NCBI GenBank assembly: GCA_026874595.1
Contig: CM049315.1
Coordinates: 77,093,401 to 77,157,400, forward strand
DNA length: 64,000 nucleotides
Source: Sipunculus nudus
Taxonomy: Eukaryota; Annelida; Sipuncula; Golfingiida; Sipunculidae
Direction of reading: 5' to 3'
Below are positions 37,840-48,178 of the stretch, one piece after another. The notes beneath the pieces are model-generated. The model was not told the origin of the DNA. It saw only the letters and a program-made list of their open reading frames with translations, and made no database searches. The position numbers and the translations under genes are program-made. Numbering within the stretch: the stretch's first letter is position 1; every line of letters begins with the position of its first letter.

Positions 37840-40800
37840 ACCACTTTTACTTGAGGTGATCCAGTTTGCTTTTACTGACGGCTATAAAAATTCCTACTGA
37901 ATGTATTTCATTGATGAATCTTTTTTTTTGTGTCACGACTGTTGGTTTTTGTTTTTTGCATCGGCTCATCAGAGTTAGGAGGTTGAACCAGTCGTTTTTA
38001 TAACAGCCCAGTATTGCAGTTACAGTTGTCAACTGAGAGGAATTGTTTAAAGAGCTGAATAGTTTTAATTGTGTTATTATCTCATTTCATAAGTATTTGG
38101 AACATGGACAATCCCAAAATAAACACAACAAATTTTCTTTTTCCTTTTTTTTTACAAAATGGACATTCGGCCGAATCAAATTTATTAATTTTATGTAAAA
38201 AAAGATTCAGAGTTCACACCGGTGTAGTAACCGGAATTGAAAGAATCTCAGAGGAACTAGTTAAAAAATAAATGTGTGTAAAGCCCTATTAACGGTTGAC
38301 ATCTGAATCTAGACCTAGCTCTGAATCTAAGCAATTCCGCTCTCCGCATTATCAAATCTTTACAAGTAGACTTGACAGGTCTTTCCTTTCTCATAATTTT
38401 GTAAATTTTAAATACACGTTGTATAATTTTTATCTGGTTTTGTTCGTGGTGTTGCCGGATAATATTTTTCCAGCCAGCTAGGAGGAATAGGGTAAAGTAA
38501 ACCATTAAAGCTTACAAAATCAATTTGCACTTTATATTTTTTACAAAAGGCATGGTGATTAAACCATGTGATATTATTACCTATTTTGTAACCAAGTCTT
38601 AAATATATAAAACGTCCGCTGCGTAGAGTTTCTTTATAAAAATTATCTGCCCCCTCTCTTAATATATGAATTAAACCAAAGAGATTGTGACATAATATCA
38701 GAATATTTTATATGAGCTTTATGGTTATAGTAACCCACTGGAACATTACATCTTCCAAGAATGGCTTTTTCAATATGTATTTCATATTTTTGGTGCCAGA
38801 TTGCAATAAAAAGAATGGGTGCCCAATTTAAAAAAAGACAAGACAAATTGCCTCCATGGATTATTTTGCGCATAAACCTTTTAATCCCTGATATATTTAA
38901 TGCTGTATTTTGGCTAAATATCTAGATCATGTTCAATCCCCCATTTTCGGGAGTAGATATTAATGTGTTTCTCTTCACCAGCTCTCTTGACTTCCATGAC
39001 CCAAAATAAATTTGAATAACATTTTCTCAATCTGACTATAAATTTCTTTCGGTGGATTTAAAAGGACTGATAGGAGATAAATAAATTGAGAAATCATTAA
39101 AGTTTTTGAGATTTTTATCCTTTCTATTGGGGTAACCTTTCTCTAAGACCATATGGATATTACATTTTTATTTATTTTTTATTTTGTTTCGGAAAGTAAT
39201 TAATATTAATAATATTTTACAATGACGGAGTGATAGTTACGCCTTATAAACTCACCTGTTCATTAGGCCATTTAAGATTTAGTTTTTCTACTTCATCTTT
39301 TTCTACATAATTGTCCTTTTAGAGGTGCATTATTGTTACAAATAAAATGGTGTCATCTGCATATTGTGCAATTTTAATCATATGATTTTGAAAAGTAATG
39401 CCTTTTATATTATTATTTGCTCTCACAGTATCAGCCAGTAACTCAACACAAAGTAAAAATAAATATGGAGAGATGTGACACACTTGATGTACTCTTCTAA
39501 AGACTGAAATAAATGTTAAGGAGTATATGTCACACACCTGCTCATGTTTGGAAAGAGATTTTATCACTGATATAATATATTGGTCAATGTTCATAATATC
39601 CAAAGCTGTATACATATATAATCCAACTCTAAGTAATCAAAAGCTTTTTCAAAATCTATTGTGATAAGAAAAGCTTTTTTTTTCATTTTTACACATAACA
39701 TGGACTTTTTGAGTATGCACCTTTTTCATATTTTCCCCAATGTACCTCCCTTTAATAAATCCTGTCTGGGCTTGAGCTACTAATTGTTATATTATTTGTT
39801 TTATCTTATTTGGAACGGTTTTTGAGATTATTTTGTAATCACAGCTTAATAACGTAAGTGGCCGCCATATTTTTTAAATAATGAAAATTCCTCCCCCCCC
39901 TTTTTTTAGGCAAAATGCTGATGATATCCTGTCTTTGTGTGATAGATAATGGGCCCGTTCTAAAACTATAACTGATGGCATTCATTATTCTTTTTAAGAT
40001 CATTCTAAAAGTATTTGTAAAATATGGCCTGCATGCCATCTGACCCAGGAGAATTACCATTTGAAACAGATTTTAAGCTGTTTAACAATTCATTTTCAGT
40101 GAATTCTGTTGGCCATGAAGTCTTTTGTATTTTCCCAACTTGTGAATTATATTTTTGATAAAAGAAAAAAGATTGCTGATGTTATGTGTTGTATCAGATG
40201 TATAAAGTTTTTCATAAAAGTATTTTTCTTCTTGTAAAATATCATTTGGTTCTGATAATATTTTACCATTAATATTCAAATTACTTATCACTTTTTCCTA
40301 TTGAAGTTGCGTTTTTCCAATAAAAAAAATATTTTGTTGATTTCTCACCTTCTCCATACCATCTCACTTTACTTCTAATAATAGCACCTTTAGTTTTCTC
40401 GTCAATGAGTTTGTTAGGTTTTTTTCCCTAATTCTTTAACTTTTCTTTGTGTTTCTTCAATCTGAATATTAGCATTTTTTAAATTTTATTAAATCTTGTT
40501 CTAATTCAGATATCTGATTTTTAATGGAAATTTGCTTTATGATACCATGACTAATACTTGTACTTCTTATTGCCATTTTTATAGTGTCCCATAACAAGGC
40601 TGGATTTGCATCTTTATTTTCTTCTACTGTTCTGTGTATACATATTTTAATTTCTTTACAAATTCTTCATCATTTGAAACATCGAATTTCCAGAAACCAG
40701 GACCTTTCCGGTTTTGGGAATATGTAATATTTATATCGACAGCTGAGTGGTCAGTTTTAAAACCAGGAAAAATTGATGAACTTTTTGTATGTTTAGTCAA

Positions 40801-40935
40801 TTCTCTGGATATTAGAAAAAAAATCTAACCTACTGGCGGTGTAGTTAGGCCTTTGACACATCCAAGTGTACTGTTTTTTTGGATTGAGATATCGCAACAT
40901 GTCAATTAGATCTAGTTCGTCCATCTATTCACTGA
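37840..40935 (-). pseudogene. L1-like (Tx1-type) LINE ORF2, 5'-truncated and frameshifted
   Basis: ORF2 would supply endonuclease and reverse transcriptase for target-primed retrotransposition. Minus-strand reading, N to C: endonuclease C-terminal part from about 40924 (MDELDLIDMLRYLNPKKQYTW, then TDHSAV near 40750 and GPGFWKFDVS near 40690); linker (NINGKILSEPNDILQEEKYFYEKLY, about 40275); RT fingers (SYSFRTGPLSITQRQ near 39970; AQTGFIKGRYIGEN near 39760; ITIDFEKAFD after a frameshift near 39660); catalytic YADD at 39363-39352 preceded by HISPYLFLLCVELLAD; NTLISTPENGGLNM near 38960; SQSLWFNSYIKRGG near 38650; and a C-terminal CPFCK...FWDCP knuckle near 38110-38180. Each block is in a frame broken from the next by stops or indels, so it is inactive. 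The 5' end is cut inside the endonuclease. No poly(A) (poly(T) on +) is obvious at the 3' side. Confidence 0.9.
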
Positions 40936-43614
40936 CGGACTTAATACCTTGAGAGTAAGAGTAACTGAATAGTATTAATATTATTATTACTAATATTGAT
41001 AACATTGTAAGTGAAGAAGGACCAGGGTAATAATAATATCCAAACTAGACTGGAATGATTAAAGCTAACAACACATGTTCAGTATGAACATAAAACAAAG
41101 AATACATAGTTATATATAACAATAAAAACTTACAATTTCCCAACATGACTTTAAGTGCGTTCTGAGTCGAACTTTTTAATCCAGTCTAGAGAAACCATGT
41201 CAGCATCCCAAATCTTTGCCTATGTTTACAAGTCGCCAAGGTCCGTGACATCATTGAAAATCAATGTGCTGCCACCTATCAGCCTTATCTCTCAATAAAC
41301 GGAAGTGTCGCCGCCTGTCTATAAAGATTCTCACTAAAATTGACTCGTGCTGAGCTTGCGCACTTCATACACCACGGGGCAGCTCCGTCAGGGAAGAATG
41401 CATAAACCTCTGGAAGGGATAAGAGTAAACAGACATCAATCTGTTGTTGTGGCGCCTTGTGTTGCTGATCTCTGGAGATTCGAACGAGGGGAAGTATCCT
41501 GAATGGGGACTGGCTTGCCATTAACGTAGAGCAGTCCACGCCAAAACATTACACGATCACTGTCGTTCAAGGCAACGGGCATTAGCGGTTTAGCTCTTTG
41601 TTTTGACTGCAGGTCTTTCAGTGTTAAATTCTCGACTAATCGAACACTTTTGTTTTTCAGTTTTGTTTGCTCCCTACAAAAATTTCATTTCTTAGTGGTC
41701 TTTTATACAACCTGACTATAGTATGTCGTGGCCTAGCCACCAAGTGTGACTAAAATGATAAACATAACTCATTTGTCCATTAACGGTACAAGACGTTTCG
41801 TCGCTGCGGGCGGCTAGTCGTGGCCGTGTGCCTTTCTTTTCTGATCTGTGAGCCGTCTCTATAGCTTTTTTCCCCATCATCTTCACTCATATTCACCAGT
41901 TAATTTTGTCATATGAATCTGGCCGCTGTTTTTTTACAGTTTTCTATATCACCTATGACTGCATAAAGACGATTTATTCTGTGAGTTAAATTCCAGTTAA
42001 AGGACACGGTGCATTTGAAAGCATAAATACAATCATGCCAATTAAACACCAAAGGCCTCCATTTTTACACTGACTTTGCCCTTCCTTGTTTAAACATTAT
42101 AACCAGTTCTTGCAGGGCAATTCTGTTAACCTGCCATCAATATTCTTAATATAGTTCAAATTATGAAGCACGGTGTCATGCATAACACACATGCTTCCAC
42201 TGCATTATACATATTTAATAGACCACCAGTCCTGTGCAACATAAAAATGTACAAGAGTGAGATAAATATGCACTGCAATTTTCCTGGCATTATTAATGAT
42301 AATTTAATGATTGATTGATTCATGAATGATTAATCATAATGTAGTCATTGCAGTGAATTTTCACAGTTTCTTTCCTGTAAGACAGGGAATTCCCAGCTAT
42401 TTCAATGAAGACACATTACTGCAGCACTCATTACATTTTTTATGAGCATGTGCCTTACAGATTTTGACAGTTGAATACCCATGGTGTACAGAACATATAC
42501 TTTAACTGCATGCAAACTTAGGCAGGCAAGAAAATTGAATTTCACTGCCTTTGAGCAAGTACCTTTCCTTGTTACGACATATTTACTGTTCCAACTCTTG
42601 GTTCAGGAATTCAGGTCATTTAATAATGACTCTTTCCTGAATACATGAAGAAAAATGCCTCCGTGGTGTTCTTAAGAAAGATCCAATGCCAATCAGAATC
42701 GGAGTACCAACTAAGTGTTCCTGGATCTTTTGAGTACATAAAACGTGTGAGTACCTCTTGTATTTTATTCAATATGATTCACCTCCTCACATGACAACAG
42801 AACATCAAGCTCTTTCTGTCATTCAAGTAGAACCCTTAGGAAACAACATTTTCAAAGTCAGTTATAAAACCTTCAGACTGTTTACTCCTCTGAAAGACTT
42901 CAATCTGATAAGAGTTCAGTTCAGACAAGTAACAGCTTGTATAAAAAAATATCAGCTTATCTACCTGAAGGGTATCTATACTAGATATCTTATTTTGGTT
43001 CTTAAACTATTAAACGGTGCACACATAATGCGACAAATCTTATTCCTTGTGAATGAAGTTGTTCAGAGACATAGAATTATTCCCATTGTATTTGTCTAGT
43101 CCTATACAGATTATATTGAATTTTAGCTTAACATCTACAACACTTAGACGCTGAAGCAATGAAAGGATGTATAGAAACTGTAGATGCATTAGTTTGCTTG
43201 CATTAAACTGTGTTTGCATATGCACAAGAAATATACATGATGTTTGTAATAAGTATTTTAATTGATATAATTTATTTCATGTAAAGCACTTTGTATTGGA
43301 ATACATGACTGTTTTTGTGTGTTATGAAGTTTTATGTGATACAACTTCCACTCTGGAAATTAACAGTCAGGCCAGATTCACTTTAATATATGTTAGATTA
43401 TCAGTTGATTGATGTAGTAGAGCCCAGGAAAAACACCAATTCCTTTGACATTTTGAGGCATTCTATGTATATATTGAATTACGTATCATGAGGATTTTGT
43501 AAGTACAATTTATGCTAAATTACCACCTTTATTCCAGTTTGATGATCCCTTTAATCTAAATAAAGACAGTATGTATAAATCATTTAGTTTATTGGAGATG
43601 AACAGGTTTTGCAT
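40936..43614. other. AT-rich DNA without a supported gene
   Basis: A slightly GC-richer stretch at 41280-41600 has a minus frame (41285-41539) with no domain. The + frame 42758-43099 (113 codons from an ATG, start MYFIQYDSPPHMTTEH) is the least artefact-like open frame in the window, but I recognise nothing in it and it has no promoter, splice or poly(A) context, so it is not called as a gene. Confidence 0.45.
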
Positions 43615-45430
43615 TACCACTGATTGCTCAGGTGAGGGGTTTTGAGGACCTCTTTCTTAACTGACAGGCAGGTCTGATGGAACTAGCCTTAGCATGTGGA
43701 ACATAGAACAATTCTTTCTTCTCCATTTCCGGGCAATCTAAATATACGGTAAACAGGGACTGTTAAAGAACGCCTTATTGTGCTGCCTCAAGGTTAAATT
43801 CTTGATTTTTCAAAGCATTCCAATAGATGGCTTCTCATCAATTTCTGATCATATGTAATGACAGCTGGATCTTTGCCATAGCATGTAGACGTGGCAGATG
43901 CTATGGAAAAGAGTCCACTGTCACTTCCTCCACTCTGCTTCTGAGAGTTCTTTGTGTTTATTTTCATCATTTTTTCATTTGTATTGACCAAGCTTGCTGT
44001 CTGCATGTTCGTCCAAGAAGTTACTATGTCATATGGGCTGTCATAAACAAATATTGACGGGCTTATCAACTTGTCCATATCTTGGTTCGTATTGGTCACA
44101 GTCAGCCAATGGCCAGCTGTGTTGTGCAGGATTCGGAAACAATCTCCTTTGGTGGCTCTAAACCTTTGTTCCTGCTTGCAACGGTTATATGTCTATCTTG
44201 TAGTTCTGTGTTTTTTTTCCATTAAATCATCAAAGTAGTGTTTGATCTAAGGTTTTAATAGACTGATGGTCTAAGGGATTCTTTTACTGACTTTTCTCCT
44301 AGCTGTTAATATATTTTTTCTCTCTCCCTCAGTTTTAAACTTGTTAGTTTTGTCAGGCCAGTATGGACTTCATTGACAATCTTGACAGCCTGTGGAGTGG
44401 TGTTGATTGCCCTTGCAACTAGACCTGGCTCATTACATTTACCATCATCATTACCTTAATCACAATCCAATTTAATTTCCTTGTTTCTTTTCCATTTTGT
44501 GTTGGGGATGACTGAGTGTTTATTGACTGATTCACTTTCACTCTCAGGTTCATGTATTTGGACAACAGTATCATTTTTGCCATCAGACCATTGCTATTCT
44601 TGTTCTAAAATAGATGATAGTTTTTGATGATACTCTTGTGTACCAAACGGTGTAAAAAAGTCTGCAATATTTTAAAAGTGAATTTTGGCATTGTTCTAGG
44701 TTTGTGCTCTGTTCATGGGGAAACTCATTTTCTATTTATTGAATATAATGGCTCTTCCAGAGGTCTTTTTGTTCTAGGTTTTGGTTGGTTGGACTGATAG
44801 GAGAGATGCCATCGCTCCCCAACATCTTTGTCATGATACAGGTCTTCATTCCTTTCGGACGGCCAGCAATGATATTGTTAAAATATGTCATTAATTCTGC
44901 TGTGGTTTGTCTTGTCAGGTATGCAAGCTTGGCTTTAAAAGCTCCTTCTGTTTTTGCATTCACGTGCCGTCGGAAGGCGCAGATTAAAGATTGACACACA
45001 TTCTGGTACGGGTGTTTTCTTTATTTCTCGCAATATAACGTGAATGACATGGAATTTATGAATCTGAACTGAGGCATTTTGGCATTCACGATTTGATGCT
45101 TGCAATTTCTCTTATAGATCTTTCCATTATTACTACCTAAACTCTTTGCAGGTTTAAAATGTTTTGCAGTTCAGACGGAACCATTGTAATGGTGGACTTT
45201 CTTTCGTCAGCCACACAAGCATATGCAATAGATTGACCATGATTATTACCATCTTAATTGATGCAGGTATGTAAAGGAAGTCTCATCTTGTTCGTGCAAT
45301 AAGCCCCATCAATAAACAGCACTTCAAGAAACTTGGAAAAAAATTTGCTTCATATTATCTGTCAGATCAGCAGAGTCTGTAAATTGACCTCTTCATCTGC
45401 CATGTTAGTTGCTGATGCTTCTGGATTATT
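43615..45430 (-). pseudogene. MULE transposase relic continuing into Ulp1-like protease and PHD-like domains
   Basis: A Mutator-like transposase relic, read on the minus strand in patched frames. (1) MULE core, about 45340-45185: FLEVLFIDGAYCTNKMRLPL, then a stop, then DGNNHGQSIAYACVADERK. This is the 'D.(T/A)Y..N....PL ... D..G.....A...DE' signature with the first catalytic Asp. (2) KFHVIHVILREIKK at about 45070-45020, the 'C.FHV.R.I'-type block. (3) FRRHVNAKTEGAFKAKLAYL at 44970-44910. (4) A low-complexity linker to about 44230. (5) Ulp1/C48-like domain, 44170-43800: CFRILHNTAGHWLTV with the triad His, FVYDSPYD with the triad Asp, and QSGGSDSGLF, where the usual Cys is Ser (codon 43919-43917 AGT). 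(6) PHD/zinc-finger-like end, 43760-43640: VPVYRIFRLPGNGEERIVLCSTC...FHQTC, missing its first cysteines. Stops and frameshifts make it non-functional. The domain order suggests one fused protein, but two adjacent genes cannot be excluded. Confidence 0.8.
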
Positions 45431-45510
45431 GCTCACTGAAAAGGAAAAAAATAAGGCAGGCCTTATTTCCACTCCTCCTTATGATACCCACTAACCTAAC
45501 CTACTAACTA

Positions 45511-45570
45511 AAGCTCTGCTCAGGATAGTGATCTTATAGCTCTGCTCAGGATACTGATCAATATAGCTCT
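45511..45570. repeat. 26 bp satellite, left part cut off by an LTR insertion
   Basis: A little over two monomers of the same unit as 48179-52185 (AGCTCTGCTCAGGATA(C/G)TGAT). It ends at ATAGCTCT, which continues in phase with GCTCAGG after the LTR and its CTCT duplication. Confidence 0.93.
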
Positions 45571-45824
45571 TGTTACAGATGCTCTTTTATTGTGTGACAC
45601 GGGCGTAACTCGTGTTGTTGTTACATTTATGTTTAATCCGTACTGGTTGAACTCTCGTTGTCATGTGAGCCTTGAATTTTCACGCCTGGTCGTGGGTCAC
45701 GTGATGGCCCTGGTATGTGGAGGTACGCACAGCGATGTCTTCTCGATAATTCCTGAAACGCGTGTTGTGCAAGAACTTATAGACTGTTCGAGAAGTGGAA
45801 AATTCCCGGCTTGGGGTGTGAAGG

Positions 45825-45832
45825 TATATAAA
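45825..45832 (+). promoter_or_regulatory. TATA box of the solo LTR
   Basis: TATATAAA, followed by GGGGCTG. It is the best core promoter motif in the LTR; transcription would start about 25-30 bp downstream. Confidence 0.5.
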
Positions 45833-46176
45833 GGGGCTGTTTTTAGAACCAGAGGGCAGACAGCAGAGCAGATTCCAGCGGACGCAGAAGCGTGTATCAG
45901 ATTCTAAAACCTTATCCGATGAATGCGGCAATTATACATTTTCAAAGACTTTCTCCTGTATTTTTTACATTTGGACTTCAGTTTACTTTCTGGATGTTAC
46001 AAGAACTTTCCACTGGACTGTCATTCTCCGAGAGTTTACATTTAAAGGACTAATCGTGGTGACGGTATTGGTATCCAGGTACTGTACCCTTTATTTTCTG
46101 TGTGATTGTATTGACTTGTTGCTATAACGCTGTATAATTGTATAATTGTATTGATTTAGTGTATTGTATTGTTAGG

Positions 46177-46460
46177 TACGGTGGCTGATTTAGGACACAG
46201 AAAAAAAAAATATTTATCTCGTGATCTCGAGATAACATCTCGAGATCTCGACATAGAATTTCGCAAAAAAAAAAAAAAATTTAGGAAGCAAAAAAAAAAA
46301 TTTTTAGGAAGCAAAAAAAAAAAATTTAGGAAGCAAAAAAAATTTAGGAAGCATAAAAAAAAAATTTTATGAAGCAAAAAAAAAATTTTTAGGAAGCAAA
46401 AAAAAAAATTTTAGGAAGCAAAAAAAAAAATTAGGAAGCAAAAAAAAAAAAAAATTAGGA
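46177..46460 (+). repeat. Left arm of the foldback element
   Basis: Terminal 24 bp, then palindromic TCTCGAGAT blocks (with one mismatch from the right arm, CTCGTGATC), then nine A-tract/TTTAGGAAGC units of about 17-24 bp. The Lys-rich + frame at 46169-46372 and the Phe-rich minus frame at 46156-46377 are translations of this repeat. Confidence 0.92.
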
Positions 46461-46639
46461 AGAAACCCCAGCTGGGAATGGGTCTTATAACGTCACTTTG
46501 ACGTATAAACATTTTATCTAAAGGCTACTTGTATACAAGCCACTTGAGCAAGTGTTAACATACAGATAAAAACATGTAACCGAGTTATTGAAAGATCACT
46601 AGTTGATATTCCTTAGAGCATGTGAAGCAATGCAGTATT

Positions 46640-46945
46640 TGTCATTTACAGAAATCTGTAATCTCTGAATTGAAGCCAGATGTTTCTGCCGGACGTCTTT
46701 CTATTACGATCGGTGGCAATTTTTGCACCCCCCCCCCCCCCGACCCATGTTATAAAAAAAACGTGGATATAGACAAAGACAGCGCCTTTATCCATGGCAT
46801 TGGCTCATTTTTATGAAAGATTAATAGATTATCTTTACCTAGATTATGTTTATGATTACTTTTACTTCTTTAATATGTATAAGCAGAGTTGGCCTGTATT
46901 ACAAAGATTCTATAAATAAGGCAGGTGAATAGCGACTTTAAGACC
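46640..46945 (-). mobile_element. MITE-A copy 5, remnant inside the foldback element
   Basis: It ends in GGCAGGTGAATAGCGACTTTAA, the inverted MITE-A terminus with TTAA context. Upstream blocks follow the reverse-oriented order seen in copy 3: GCCAGATGTTTCTG, GGCAATTTTTGCACCCC, CCATGTTATAAA, ACGTGGATATAGAC and ATTTTTATGAAAG. A poly(C) run of about 13 bp interrupts it. Confidence 0.6.
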
Positions 46946-47684
46946 AAAGCAGAGCATTTTGCTGAAGAAAAATCATGATGAGAGATGATCGAAATTTTAA
47001 ACCGTTTATTTATGAATATAAACATTTATGAAGATAGGTTGATTAAATTAATCTGAGCTATAGTATAAGAGCTATAGTGGATCAAGACTTGGGCTTTAGG
47101 GGCTGAAGCAACGCCCCTCCCCGATCCCCCCCCCCCCCCAGCGTACCTACCCGAAAACACAGTAATCAGTTTTAGCATATTTTAATTTATGATGGTCTAA
47201 TACATGTTCCATAAAACGACACACCATTTCAATAAAACAAAAGCTGAAAGAAATTGTATAAAAAGCGTGTTTCTTTAAGAAGCTCATATTTGTTTGTATT
47301 CTTAAAATAATAAGGTACCCACAATGCATGCATGCAGACCTAAACATTTCTGTTTGAGTGATTTAACAGACATGGCTCCGAATCCGCCGTTCAGGTAGAA
47401 TGTTTCAGATTCTTTAGGCTTTGACATCTTCCTTACGGATATGAATATAAAATATTGAATTTATATTGAACTTTTCTTCAACTCGCCTTATCTCAGGGGA
47501 TATACAAACTTGATTGATTTTAAATTAATTATATTGTATTACCGTTCAGTTAAACACAGTATACATGGTCTTTGTTTTATAATTGCAATAGTAAGCACTC
47601 TTAACGTATACTGTCCCCATAAGGTTGCTTTGTTTTATGTCAATTCAGCTTCGAATGGTTCGTACAAGTGTGACATTTTTTCTG

Positions 47685-47997
47685 GAGATCTCGAAAGAAT
47701 TTTTTTTTGCTTCTTAAAAATTTTTTTTTTGCTTCCTAAAATTTTTTTTTTTTGCTTCCTAAAATTTTTTTTTTTGCTTCCTAAAATTTTTTTTTTTGCT
47801 TCCTAAAAATTTTTTTTTGCTTCCTAAAATTTTTTTTTTTTGCTTCCTAAATTTTTTTTTTTTGCTTCCTAAAATTTTTTTTTTTTGCTTCCTAAAATTT
47901 TTTTTTTTTGCGAAATTCTATGTCGAGATCTCGAGATGTTATCTCGAGATCTCGAGATAAATATTTTTTTTTTCTGTGTCCTAAATCAGCCACCGTA
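47685..47997 (-). repeat. Right arm of the foldback element
   Basis: Mirror image of the left arm: about nine GCTTCCTAAA plus T-tract units, palindromic TCTCGAGATC blocks and the terminal 24 bp. The Phe-rich + frame at 47510-47806 runs into it. Confidence 0.92.
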
Positions 47998-48178
47998 GTT
48001 AGGGTTGTTTTGAGAATAAATTATAGTTATTTGTTAACAAAAAACCACTGACTGCTTTATTCATTCCCCTAAACATTTCACGCTGCCTAGTGTTACAGAA
48101 TCTGATTTGTTTTTATCTCAATTACAAAATGTGTAGTCATCATGCATACGTGATCTGTTTATATTAGGTTCCGTAACA

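Larger units (their letters stand above)
46177..47997. mobile_element. Foldback element with long A-tract inverted arms
   Basis: The 1821 bp insert lies in the solo LTR and is flanked by a perfect 6 bp duplication GTTAGG (46171-46176 and 47998-48003). The outermost 24 bp at each end are perfect inverted repeats starting TACGGTGGCTGATTTAGG. Inside each end is an XhoI-like palindrome cluster (repeated ATCTCGAGAT), then about nine head-to-tail units of an A-tract plus TTTAGGAAGC. The left arm covers about 46177-46460 and the right arm about 47685-47997. The ~1.2 kb centre encodes nothing recognisable and holds a MITE-A remnant. It is probably non-autonomous; its transposase source is unknown. 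Confidence 0.9.
45571..48178 (+). mobile_element. Solo LTR of a retrotransposon inserted in the 26 bp satellite
   Basis: The left edge is TGTTAC and the right edge GTAACA, the terminal inverted hexanucleotide of an LTR. CTCT flanks both sides (45567-45570 and 48179-48182). Removing the insert and one CTCT restores an exact satellite monomer. Excluding the nested foldback element, the LTR is about 781 bp. It has a TATA box TATATAAA at 45825-45832 and a poly(A) signal AATAAA at 48015-48020, so it reads as + strand U3-R-U5. No internal retroelement region or second LTR is present, indicating loss by LTR-LTR recombination. The 4 bp duplication fits several LTR families, and I cannot assign one. 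The frames at 45590-45907 (+) and 45680-45931 (-) are chance readings of U3. Confidence 0.85.

Noticed and set aside
42758-43099. 113-codon + strand ORF
   Set aside because: It is not low-complexity, but there is no recognisable motif or gene context, and about one such frame is expected by chance in this length.
46156-46377. Phe-rich and Lys-rich repeat proteins (also 46169 and 47510)
   Set aside because: Translations of the A-tract arms of the foldback element.
45571-48178. Full-length LTR retrotransposon
   Set aside because: Only one LTR is present; the interior is a foldback element with no gag, protease, RT or integrase motifs.
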